From Halobacteriales archaeon QS_4_69_225 (lineage in GTDB: Archaea; Halobacteriota; Halobacteria; Halobacteriales; Haloarculaceae): a stretch of 33,056 nucleotides of DNA. Every line of letters begins with the position of its first letter. Within the stretch, counting starts at the first letter, position 1. Under the pieces are notes generated by a model. The model was not told the DNA's origin. It saw only the letters and a list, made by a program, of their open reading frames with translations, and did no database searches. Positions 8,039-15,361 of this stretch are shown here, piece after piece. The position numbers and the translations under genes are program-made. The stretch is from contig PXRL01000016.1 of NCBI GenBank assembly GCA_003020965.1, forward strand, positions 12,976 through 46,031, written 5' to 3'.

Positions 8039-8172
8039 AATCGCCCTCCGAGCACTGTCGCGGCCGTCGGGACCGGGCTCCAGATGGTGTCGAACGGCGG
8101 CGCGCACGCCAAGTCGCAGTCGGCGAGTTCGCCGACGGTCGCGCCCTCGGTGGCGGCGACGACGAAGTTCAT
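8035..8172 (-). pseudogene. C-terminal remnant of an FAD/NAD(P) disulfide-type oxidoreductase
   Basis: A 45-codon frame, MNFVVAATEGATVGELADCD then LACAPPFDTIWSPVPTAATV, ending LGGRL. The pattern VxELADxDLAxAPPFxxxWxPVxxAAxVL is the C-terminal dimerisation tail of CoA-disulfide-reductase/NADH-oxidase type flavoproteins (family knowledge). None of the FAD or NAD domains are present, and an in-frame stop lies 24 bases upstream of the ATG, so this is most likely a truncated remnant. Oddly, it keeps an ATG and its stop overlaps the lipoprotein GTG by 4 bases (GTGA), so it may still be translated as a coupled leader. Confidence 0.7.
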
Positions 8173-8466
8173 ATCCGATGCTCGCGGCGAGGTCTGTTAA
8201 AGTTCGGCCGGCCGTGCAACGACGGAGAGACCCGCCCGCTCGTAGCGATCATCGGTTACTAGTGGTACGGCTTCATTCGTTCGGTCTCGACAGTGAATCG
8301 CCCGATCGGTATAGATGAGTGGGGGAGCACCGGAAACTCGGAACATATCTGACTCCTGTCAGAAGTGGCGTGCAAGATGTAGAGTCTCTATTCAGTAACG
8401 TGGGCCCCAAGACCATATGACCCAGAATAGGCCGAGACTTCTTTTCCAGATTGCAATTCTCGCACA
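8173..8466. other. AT-richer intergenic stretch
   Basis: No gene recognised. By eye this DNA is less GC-rich than its left flank. It holds a small inverted repeat TCTGAC/GTCAGA (8348-8363), about 105 bases past the stop of the nucleoside phosphorylase gene, which could be part of that transcript's 3' end. Confidence 0.4.
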
Positions 8467-9228
8467 TTACAGACCCGCCACGTATGCTTCTACTGCTTCT
8501 ATCGTGGGACCGATCATCTTCGGGAGGCCCCAATCCGTGTCTGTATCTGGAATCCATTCCTCGGCGGTGAGATAGTCACCGATATGCTGGACCGTCGCCG
8601 CGTCGACCCCCCGGTATTGGCAAACGGCCCAGATTGCTGCTGACTCCATATCTAGCGAGACGACCCCGTTCTGCTGATAATGTTCTATCTCAGGCAGTGT
8701 TTCTCGGTACATCGCGCTCGTCGTCCACGTCGTCCCTTGAACTGTGTCGAAGCCTGCGGTGGATAGACTCTTCTCAAGCGAGTCCACAAGCGGTTGTGTC
8801 GCCGTCACTGGTTCATTTCCCGGGATATAATGATATGAGACGCCTTCGTCGCGGATCGTGTCTGTCGGGAGAATCGCCGCGTCGGGTGCGATCTCAGTCT
8901 GGAGCGCGGCACAGCCCCCTAACATGACGATGACCTCTGCGCCGGCTGCGATGACGTTCTCGGTAATTGTCGCTGTAACTGGCGCACCGACTCCTGATTC
9001 GTGAACGGGCACGTACCCAACAGTCCCGGTCACGGGGTATACTCGCTGGGACCGAACGAGTTCAATCGGTTCGTCGGCTTGGCGGCTGACTGCTTCCGTG
9101 AGTTCCGCCTGATACCCCAGGATAACGACTCGTGGGACCTCCGGCAGGCCGTCTCCTTGTACGTTAACGGCCTCTTCGGGCGAAAAAAGCCCCTCTGCGT
9201 CAAACTTCTCTCCGTAATTTGGGATCAT
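8467..9228 (-). CDS. Nucleoside phosphorylase (PNP/UDP family 1)
   Basis: Phosphorolyses a nucleoside to the base and (deoxy)ribose 1-phosphate; whether uridine or a purine is used cannot be told. The 253 residues show the family pattern: VILGYQAELTEAV and the phosphate-binding strand, ESGVGAPVTATITENVIAAG (79-98), VIVMLGGCAAL (99-109), and the ribose-binding DMESAA at 193-198 within VVSLDMESAAIWAVC. Length is normal. Codon choice is noticeably less GC-biased than in neighbouring genes, and both flanks are also AT-richer, which suggests acquisition by transfer as an island of roughly 8.2-9.6 kb. The gene stands alone. The ATG at 9228 follows an ATATATG context. Confidence 0.88.
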   Translation of the reverse strand: MIPNYGEKFDAEGLFSPEEAVNVQGDGLPEVPRVVILGYQAELTEAVSRQADEPIELVRSQRVYPVTGTVGYVPVHESGVGAPVTATITENVIAAGAEVIVMLGGCAALQTEIAPDAAILPTDTIRDEGVSYHYIPGNEPVTATQPLVDSLEKSLSTAGFDTVQGTTWTTSAMYRETLPEIEHYQQNGVVSLDMESAAIWAVCQYRGVDAATVQHIGDYLTAEEWIPDTDTDWGLPKMIGPTIEAVEAYVAGL

Positions 9229-9660
9229 ATATCGACACCCGCTCGTGACATCTAAAATCCTGCTATTGACGGGTCAATTCATCGGTATACTGCATTACCG
9301 TCCGCTCCAGCGAGCATAAAAACGGATGGTACTAACTTTGCCCCGTGCTCTGCAGCGCCGTGACAGCCTGCGAACTGCTGTCTGTATAGGCGTGCGAACT
9401 CTATCTACACCGTGGCTCTTTCCGTGCGAGACTCGCCCCCCGCATTCGACACGGCACGAATAATACAACAGAAGGCGGCAGGACTTCGAACGGTCGATTC
9501 GCGTCTCGGTGCACCGAATCGGGTTCATCGCTGTACCGAATAGGGAAGTCGTGTTAGCAGCTACTATCATTGCGAGGCGTCGTCGCCGAGCGTCGGGAGG
9601 GTCGACCGTCGACCCCGGCGCAGCCTCGTTCCCGCTGCCGTCGCGAGGATCATCGCACCG
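9229..9660. other. Gene-free AT-richer stretch
   Basis: About 430 bases with no credible gene on either strand. One open frame of 91 codons on the minus strand (9295-9570) is Arg/Ser/Cys rich and matches nothing I know. Short direct repeats (GTACCGAAT / GCACCGAAT near 9510-9545) are visible. It may be the right flank of the transferred phosphorylase segment; I see no transposase remnant or inverted repeats marking an insertion sequence. Confidence 0.45.
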
Positions 9661-10098
9661 TTAGCCGTCCGGCAGCGGCCGCGTGTACCACCACGCCCAC
9701 GCGACGAGGACGGCCTGCAGCGGGAGTCGCCCCCACCGGACGGCCGGCGAGGGGTCGGCCGACACCGGTCCCTGGACGGCGACGCCGCTCACCGCCATGT
9801 AGACGTTGGCGGGGAAGATCGCCGCCAGCAGCAGCATCGTCGCGACGGCGGCCGCCCGGCGGGTCGGCGGGTAGAGCAGCCCGACGCCGACGGCGATCTC
9901 GGCGACGCCGGACAGGTAGACCAGCAGCAGCGGCGCCGGCAGCACCGGCGGCACGATCTGGGCGTACGCCGACGGGTAGACGAAGTGCATGACGCCGGCG
10001 ACGACGTAGCCGAGGCTCATGAGGTACAGCAGCGGGCGCTTCAGCCGGGCAAGGAAACGCCGAGGATGGTCGGTCACGGAAGGGAATGGGCGACCCAC
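9661..10098 (-). CDS. DoxX-family membrane protein
   Basis: A 145-residue integral membrane protein with four predicted helices (about 22-40, 54-76, 81-105 and 123-138). The motifs MSLGYVVAGVMHFVYPSAYAQIVPP and YLSGVAEIAVGVGLLYPPTRRAAA, then LLLAAIFPANVYMAVSG, fit the DoxX/MauE-like family. These proteins are linked in different organisms to quinone or thiosulfate chemistry and to oxidative-stress complexes; no specific role can be assigned here. The ATG at 10098 is taken; an in-frame GTG seven codons in (before TDHPRRFL) is an alternative. It is divergent from the lactonase-like gene, with about 80 bases between starts. Confidence 0.88.
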   Translation of the reverse strand: MGRPFPSVTDHPRRFLARLKRPLLYLMSLGYVVAGVMHFVYPSAYAQIVPPVLPAPLLLVYLSGVAEIAVGVGLLYPPTRRAAAVATMLLLAAIFPANVYMAVSGVAVQGPVSADPSPAVRWGRLPLQAVLVAWAWWYTRPLPDG

Positions 10099-10178
10099 TC
10101 ATCTCATCGCTTCGGTTCCCGGCGAGCGGTGACCGGGAGGCGTACCTTTAGGTTGGGTCGGTCTTTCTTGTGGCGGGA

Positions 10179-10973
10179 ATGGCAACTGCCAACACGGTCC
10201 ACGGGTTCAATACGGCGAACTGGACGCTCGACAACAGCTTTCTCGTGCAGCTGACCGGCCCGGGCGAGGGGTACGAGGTGGTTTGTCCGTTCTATCTCGT
10301 CGACCACCCGGAGGGCCTGGTGGTCGTCGACACCGGCCTGAGCCACGACATGCTGGACGCGCCCGCGGAGTACGGTCAGCACGGCGCCGGATTCATGGAG
10401 GCGTTCCTGCCGGCCATCGACTACGGCCCCGAGATGCATCCCCGGGCGAGCCTGGAGGACGCCGGCTACGCCCCCAAGGAGGTCGATTACGTCGTGATGA
10501 CTCACCTCCATTCGGACCACGCCGGCCACATGGACACCTTCCCGGAGGCGGAGTTCCTGGTCCAAAAACGGGAACTACGGTACGCCAACTGGCCCGTTCC
10601 GGTCCAGGAGGTCTTTTACCTGGAGGGTGACTTCGACGTGCTTCGCTCCGAGGAGTACGACGTCACGCCGCTGGAGGGCGAATACGACGTCTTCGGGGAC
10701 GGCACCGTCCGGACCGTGCCGACGCCCGGCCACACCCCCGGCCACCAGTCGGTCGTCGTCGAACTCCCGTCGGGACCGGTGGTGCTCGCCGCCGACGTCG
10801 CCCACCAGCAGGACGGCTACGAACGGGAGCACCTCGCGTCGTTCAACTGGGACCTCCAGGAGTCGGTCCGGTCGCTCCGGAAGGTGAAGGCGATAGCTCG
10901 GCGGACGGGTGCCGAGGTGTACGTCACCCATGATAATGAGCACATCGACGCCTTCGAGGGCGGTCTGGAGTGA
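10179..10973 (+). CDS. Metallo-beta-lactamase-fold hydrolase (AHL-lactonase-like)
   Basis: A 264-residue cytoplasmic MBL-fold protein. The metal site is complete: THLHSDHAGH (His109, His111, Asp113, His114), a third His in PTPGHTPGHQSV, the bridging Asp in VVLAADVAHQ, and a terminal VTHDNEH. The dinuclear-zinc pattern and the FYLVDHPEGLVVVDTG opening resemble N-acyl-homoserine lactonases (AiiA type), but the fold also covers other esterases and thioesterases, so the substrate is open. ATG 10179 is preferred over an in-frame GTG three codons upstream because MATANTVHGFNTANW looks like the natural start. A TATA-like CTTTAGG lies about 30 bases upstream. Confidence 0.88.
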   Translation: MATANTVHGFNTANWTLDNSFLVQLTGPGEGYEVVCPFYLVDHPEGLVVVDTGLSHDMLDAPAEYGQHGAGFMEAFLPAIDYGPEMHPRASLEDAGYAPKEVDYVVMTHLHSDHAGHMDTFPEAEFLVQKRELRYANWPVPVQEVFYLEGDFDVLRSEEYDVTPLEGEYDVFGDGTVRTVPTPGHTPGHQSVVVELPSGPVVLAADVAHQQDGYEREHLASFNWDLQESVRSLRKVKAIARRTGAEVYVTHDNEHIDAFEGGLE

Positions 10974-10997
10974 CCGGGACCAAGACCGAGACCGTGC

Positions 10998-12272
10998 CTA
11001 CTCGACGTCGGTGATCGCGGCGTCGCCGTCGTACAGCGGGTAGTCGGCGCAGAGCGCCTCGACCTCGGCGGCGGCCTCGCGCGCGATTTCGTCGTCGTCG
11101 GGGCTGTCGACGACGCGGGCGATGACGTCGGCGACCCGCCGGCAGGCGTCCTCGTCGAAGCCGCGGGTCGTCAGCGCGGGCGTTCCGGCGCGGATCCCCG
11201 AGGGGTTGAACGGCGACCGGGTCTCGCCGGGGACGGTGTTCTTGTTGAGGACGATACCGACCTCCTCGAGGGCCTCCTCGGCGACGCCGCCGGGGGTGTC
11301 GGGGTGGGACTCACGGAGGTCGACCAGCACGAGGTGGTTGTCGGTGCCGCCGGAGACGAGCGAGAAGCCGTGCTCCTGGAGGCGGTCGCCGAGCGCCGTC
11401 GCGTTGTCGATGACCCGGCGGGCGTAGGCCTCGAACTCCGGCTCCAGGGCCTCCGCGAATCCGACGGCCTTGCCGGCGACGTTGTGCATCAGCGGGCCGC
11501 CCTGGGCGCCGGGGAACACCGACGCGTCGACGTCGTCGACGTACTCCTCGTCGCACATGATGATGCCGCCGCGGCCGGCGCGGATGGTCTTGTGCGTCGA
11601 CCCCGTCACGAAGTCGGCGACGCCGACCGGCGATTGGTGGACGCCGGCGGCCACGAGGCCGGTGATGTGGGCGATGTCGGCGAGGTGGTAGGCGTCGACG
11701 GCGTCGGCGGCCGCCTGGATGCGGTCGAACTCCACCTCCCGGGGGTAAGCGGAGTAGCCCGAGACGATGATGTCGGGGTCGAACGCCTCGGCCTGCTCGC
11801 GGAGCCCCTCGTAGTCGAGATAACCCGTCTCGGGGTCGACCTCGTACTGTTCGACCTCGTAGGTCTGGCCGGTGAAGTTCGCCGGGTGGCCGTGGCTCAG
11901 GTGGCCGCCGTGTTCGAGTTCCAGCGACAGGATGCGGTCGCCGGGTTCCAACATCGCCAGGTAGACGCCCATGTTGGCCTGGGTGCCGGAGTGCGGCTGG
12001 ACGTTGACGTGGTCGGCGCCCCACAGCTGCCGGGCGCGTTCGATCGCCAGTTCCTCGATCTCGTCGGCGTGCTCGCAGCCGGCGTAGTACCGCTCGCCGG
12101 GGTAGCCCTCGGCGTACTTGTTGGTCAGCTCCGAGCGTTGGGCCTCGAGCACGGCCTCGGAGACGTGGTTCTCGGAGGCGATCATCGCGAGGGTGTTTTC
12201 CTGTCGGTCGCGCTCGCCCTCGAGGGCGTCGGCCGCCGCGGGGTCGATCTCGCGGACGCTGTCGTAGCTCAT
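10998..12272 (-). CDS. glyA: Serine hydroxymethyltransferase
   Basis: PLP enzyme that interconverts serine and glycine while charging tetrahydrofolate with a methylene group, the substrate of FolD. The 424 residues fit the haloarchaeal family length. Seen: TLAMIASENHVSEAVLEAQ, SELTNKYAEGYPGERYYAGC (substrate and cofactor region, 47-66), NVQPHSGTQANMGVY, the PLP lysine in VTGSTHKTIRAGRGG (Lys228), and the C-terminal NPSGIRAGTPALTTRGF. ATG at 12272 gives MSYDSVREIDPAAADALEGE, the usual start; the longer frame to 12293 is unlikely. A TATA-like TTCTTATCG lies about 25 bases upstream. The gene is divergent from the CHAT-protein gene. Confidence 0.97.
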   Translation of the reverse strand: MSYDSVREIDPAAADALEGERDRQENTLAMIASENHVSEAVLEAQRSELTNKYAEGYPGERYYAGCEHADEIEELAIERARQLWGADHVNVQPHSGTQANMGVYLAMLEPGDRILSLELEHGGHLSHGHPANFTGQTYEVEQYEVDPETGYLDYEGLREQAEAFDPDIIVSGYSAYPREVEFDRIQAAADAVDAYHLADIAHITGLVAAGVHQSPVGVADFVTGSTHKTIRAGRGGIIMCDEEYVDDVDASVFPGAQGGPLMHNVAGKAVGFAEALEPEFEAYARRVIDNATALGDRLQEHGFSLVSGGTDNHLVLVDLRESHPDTPGGVAEEALEEVGIVLNKNTVPGETRSPFNPSGIRAGTPALTTRGFDEDACRRVADVIARVVDSPDDDEIAREAAAEVEALCADYPLYDGDAAITDVE

Positions 12273-12368
12273 ACATCGTTCAGGGGCGGGCACGATAAGA
12301 ATCTACCCGTTGCCGCGAGAGCATCCGGCGTCGCGACCCGAACCCGACCGGGCCTGGTCGGAGGAACA

Positions 12369-12380
12369 GTACTATACAGT
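12369..12380 (+). promoter_or_regulatory. TATA-like element of the CHAT-protein gene
   Basis: GTACTATACAGT is centred about 27 bases before the ATG at 12402, which suits a leaderless transcript. The surrounding DNA is strongly GC-rich. Confidence 0.5.
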
Positions 12381-12401
12381 CGGCCCCGTACTGACGGGTA
12401 G

Positions 12402-14324
12402 ATGGTCGAATGGTCGGGGGCCGACGACCGCCTTTGCGGATTCGGGGAGCGGGACGCCATCGTCATCGACACGGAGGGCTGGCGGCCGGGCGGCGACCCG
12501 CCCGCGCTCGGCGTCCGCGTCGACGCGGCCGCGATCGGCACGACGGAGGCGCTCGGCCTCCCAGCGCAGGACGTCGTCGTGATCGGCGACGATGATCGAC
12601 CGCTGTCCGAGGGGACGCTCGCCGCGGGCGTTCACCGGCTGATCGTCGACGGACCGCTCGAGACGCGGGTCGCCTTCGAGGGGCCGGCGTCCGTCGACGC
12701 CGGGTCCGAGGGGCCGCGGCTCCGCTTTCCCGAGCCGCGGCCGGTGGCCGTCGGGTTCAGCGAGACGCCGACGCCGAGGGAGACGGTGACGGTACCGCCG
12801 ACGCCGGCCGGGCTGGCGGCGGCGGTGACCGCCGCCGCCCGCACCCACCGGACGGCGGGGCCCGGACGCTCCCATCCCGGACGTCGACCCCGGACCCCGC
12901 AGGTGGTCCTCGAGGAGGGGGCGACGGCCGCCCCCGAGCCGGACGACGACCGACCGACGATGACCGTCCCGGCCGACCCGACCGCCGTGCTCGTCGCCGC
13001 GCCGCTTGCGTACTACCTGGGCGCGGACCTGCTGACGACGGCCGGGGCGCCGACCCTCGGCGGCGACGCCCTCGATCACGAGTTCGAGCCGCTGCCGGCG
13101 TTCGCCGAGGCGGTCGGCGGGCTGGTCGGCGACCTCTGCGGGCTCGACACCGCACTCCGGTCGGTCGACGGCGAGAGCGGGCCGCTGCCGGTCGACGTCG
13201 ACGACGCCGACCGACTCCGGTCGGCGACGCCGCTCGAACGGCTCCGGGCCGTCGTCGACGACGGCGGCTACGGCGGGACGTGGCCGCTCGCCACCTACGT
13301 GAACGACGACGTCGAGAACGGCCGGTATCTCCCGTACCTGCTGGACCGGCTGAGCACCGTCTACCCCGCAGAGGCCTCCGAGCTGGACCCGCAGGCGCTG
13401 CTGAAGCGGAGCCTCGACGAGTTCTTCCGCGGGGAGACGGCCAGCGTCGAGGCGGTCGATCCGACGCTGGCCGACAGCCGGTTCCACGCCTGGCGCGGCG
13501 ACGGGACGCCGGTCGACGCGTTCACGCTTCTGGGAGACGAGCCGGGATCGGCCGGCGACGGCTTCGACGTCGAGGTGGTCTGCAACGACGAGGCGATGCG
13601 CTCGGAGGGCGACGTCGCGGAGGTCTACCGGCGCCGGCTCGACGGCCGATCCGTCGACGTCCGCGTCCGCGAGCGGCTGACGACCGCCGAACTCGCGGCG
13701 CTGTTCGAGCGGCCGACCGACCTCGTCCACTTCATCGGCCACTGCGAGGTGGAGGGGCTGGTCTGTCCGGACGGTCACCTCGCGACCGCCGACCTCGACG
13801 GCTGCGAGGCGGCGTCGTTCTTCCTCAACGCCTGCGGCTCCTATCACGAGGGCTACGATCTCGTGCGGCAGGGAGCGACGGCCGGGGCGGTGACGCTGAC
13901 GACCGTCCTCGACGAGCAAGCGGTGACCGTCGGGACGACGTTCGCGGAGCTGCTGGCCGCCGGCTTCGCCTTCGACCGCGCGATGGCGCTGGCCCGCGGC
14001 GAGGTGCTCGCCGGCCGGGACTACGTCGTCGTCGGCGACGGCACCGCGCGGCTCCGGTCGCCGCGCGGCGACGCCGGTGTCTTCGAACTCGAGCGGGCCG
14101 ACGACGGGTTCGCGGTCGGCTACGAGGCGACCGCGCCGGACGCCGCCGGCCGCCGGTACCGCGACCCCTTCGACGACCGGGAGCGCGCGGCCGGGACGAC
14201 CGCCCGGACGACGCTCGACCGCGAGCGACTCCGCGAGCTGTTCGAACGGTACAGCGCGCCGGTCCGCTTCGACGGCCGACTCCGCTGGACCGACGAATTC
14301 GTCGACGACCCGCCGGAATACTGA
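12402..14324 (+). CDS. CHAT/caspase-like domain protein
   Basis: A 640-residue protein whose C-terminal third fits the CHAT (caspase-like) protease fold. It has LVHFIGHCEVEGLVCPDGHL with candidate catalytic His447, ASFFLNACGSYHEGYDLV with candidate nucleophile Cys478, then GATAGAVTLTTVLDEQAVTV, FAELLAAGFAFDRAMALARG, and a terminal YVVVGDGTARL resembling the GDP-type end of CHAT domains. The N-terminal 350 residues are not recognised; residues 150-190 are a basic, Pro-rich linker. There is no signal peptide or membrane helix, so it is cytoplasmic. The partner or substrate is unknown. The regulator TbsP follows 107 bases downstream and a YcaO gene lies beyond it. The dyad is read by eye and needs a structural model. 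Confidence 0.7.
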   Translation: MVEWSGADDRLCGFGERDAIVIDTEGWRPGGDPPALGVRVDAAAIGTTEALGLPAQDVVVIGDDDRPLSEGTLAAGVHRLIVDGPLETRVAFEGPASVDAGSEGPRLRFPEPRPVAVGFSETPTPRETVTVPPTPAGLAAAVTAAARTHRTAGPGRSHPGRRPRTPQVVLEEGATAAPEPDDDRPTMTVPADPTAVLVAAPLAYYLGADLLTTAGAPTLGGDALDHEFEPLPAFAEAVGGLVGDLCGLDTALRSVDGESGPLPVDVDDADRLRSATPLERLRAVVDDGGYGGTWPLATYVNDDVENGRYLPYLLDRLSTVYPAEASELDPQALLKRSLDEFFRGETASVEAVDPTLADSRFHAWRGDGTPVDAFTLLGDEPGSAGDGFDVEVVCNDEAMRSEGDVAEVYRRRLDGRSVDVRVRERLTTAELAALFERPTDLVHFIGHCEVEGLVCPDGHLATADLDGCEAASFFLNACGSYHEGYDLVRQGATAGAVTLTTVLDEQAVTVGTTFAELLAAGFAFDRAMALARGEVLAGRDYVVVGDGTARLRSPRGDAGVFELERADDGFAVGYEATAPDAAGRRYRDPFDDRERAAGTTARTTLDRERLRELFERYSAPVRFDGRLRWTDEFVDDPPEY

Positions 14325-14387
14325 ACGCCGTTTCTCCCGCGCCTTCGGAACATATATTTAAATCCTCGGTCGGATTTCGTTGCCGAA

Positions 14388-14421
14388 CGGTCGCTAATAT
14401 TAAATACATCGGTCAATATTA
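14388..14421 (+). promoter_or_regulatory. Promoter of tbsP with a repeated candidate operator
   Basis: CGGTCGCTAATATTA (14388-14402) and CGGTCAATATTA (14410-14421) are direct repeats starting 22 bases apart, about two helical turns. The TATA-like TTAAATA (14400-14406) lies between and partly within them, centred about 28 bases before the ATG at 14432. Binding at the repeats would block the core promoter, so autoregulation is a reasonable inference. A second AT run (ATATATTTAAAT, about 14351-14362) lies further upstream. Confidence 0.5.
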
Positions 14422-14431
14422 TACCAATACA

Positions 14432-15241
14432 ATGGAAACGAACGTAGTCGCTGATTCGTTGACCACCGCCCTCGAGGAGTCGTTCTCGGCGGCGGACGAG
14501 GAACTGTACCTGATCAACCCCACCTACGAGACGATCGAAGAGCTCGTCGACGTACTCGACGCCGACAGCCCGACGGTTCGGCTGCTGGCGTCGGAAGAGA
14601 CGCTGAAGGCGGTCACCGACGACTTCCTCGTCGCCAGCGCGGCCGCCGATCACGTCGAGGCCGGGACGCTCGAGTTCCGCGCCGCCGAGACCGACGCCAA
14701 CACGCTCGTCGTCACCGACTCGACGGTCGTCGCGCTCGTCGACGGCGGCGACAGTGCCGCGGGACTGACGGCGACCGACGAGGCGTTCGTCGACAGCGCC
14801 TACGGCCGGGTCGACGCCACCTGGGACGACGCCGAGGCGTTCGACCTGCGGACGCCCGCTCTCTCGCGGGTCCGTGGCTCGCTGGAGGACGAACTCGGCG
14901 AGGCGACCGTCGACGACTTCGATTCCGTGCTCGACTCCCTGGAGACCGCCCGGGGCGACGGCGACGGCCTCGACGAGGTGACCATCTCCATTCTGGTGGC
15001 CGCCAAGAACGAGGACCTGCTGTACGACATCTCCAAGTGGGGCGAGGACATCGGCATCGCCTCGAAGGCCACGTTCTCCCGGACCAAGAGCCGTCTCGAG
15101 GAGACGGGGCTCATCGACACCGAGAAGGTTCCCATCGACGTGGGCCGGCCGCGCCTGCGGCTGAAGCTCGGCGACGAGCGGCTCGAGGGGACCGACAACG
15201 GGCAGCTCGCCAGCGTCGCCCAGTCGATGCTCGCGGCCTGA
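14432..15241 (+). CDS. tbsP: Transcriptional regulator TbsP
   Basis: A 269-residue haloarchaeal regulator (DUF5821 family by recollection). The N-terminal half (METNVVADSLTTALEESFSA, ELYLINPTYETIEELVDVLD) resembles a phospholipase-D/TrmB-like effector domain. The C-terminal part from about 180 (TISILVAAKNEDLLYDISKW, GIASKATFSRTKSRLEETGL, VPIDVGRPRLRLKLGD) is a winged helix with a clear recognition helix. In Haloferax, TbsP works with TrmB on glycolytic/gluconeogenic genes (established knowledge as I remember it). It is the second gene after the CHAT-protein gene but has its own AT-rich promoter. The ATG at 14432 begins the family's usual N-terminus; the longer upstream frame is antisense-type sequence. 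Confidence 0.88.
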   Translation: METNVVADSLTTALEESFSAADEELYLINPTYETIEELVDVLDADSPTVRLLASEETLKAVTDDFLVASAAADHVEAGTLEFRAAETDANTLVVTDSTVVALVDGGDSAAGLTATDEAFVDSAYGRVDATWDDAEAFDLRTPALSRVRGSLEDELGEATVDDFDSVLDSLETARGDGDGLDEVTISILVAAKNEDLLYDISKWGEDIGIASKATFSRTKSRLEETGLIDTEKVPIDVGRPRLRLKLGDERLEGTDNGQLASVAQSMLAA

Positions 15242-15361
15242 CGGCCGGCGGATCATCTTCAGCTTTTTCGACGCTGCGCTTGTAGCCGCTGCCGTGAGGA
15301 CATCTCCACTCCACGCGGCGGCCGGCTCGCGACGCGACCGCGCGGCTCACGGCCGGGACGG

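Noticed and set aside
8273..8557. A frame containing MCENCNLEKKSRP, considered as a small zinc protein
   Set aside because: It overlaps the end of the nucleoside phosphorylase gene, has only one C-x-x-C pair, and its remainder is unlike a protein.
9295..9570. A 91-codon minus-strand frame
   Set aside because: Rich in Arg, Cys and Ser with no promoter-like element or family resemblance; probably non-coding AT-richer DNA.
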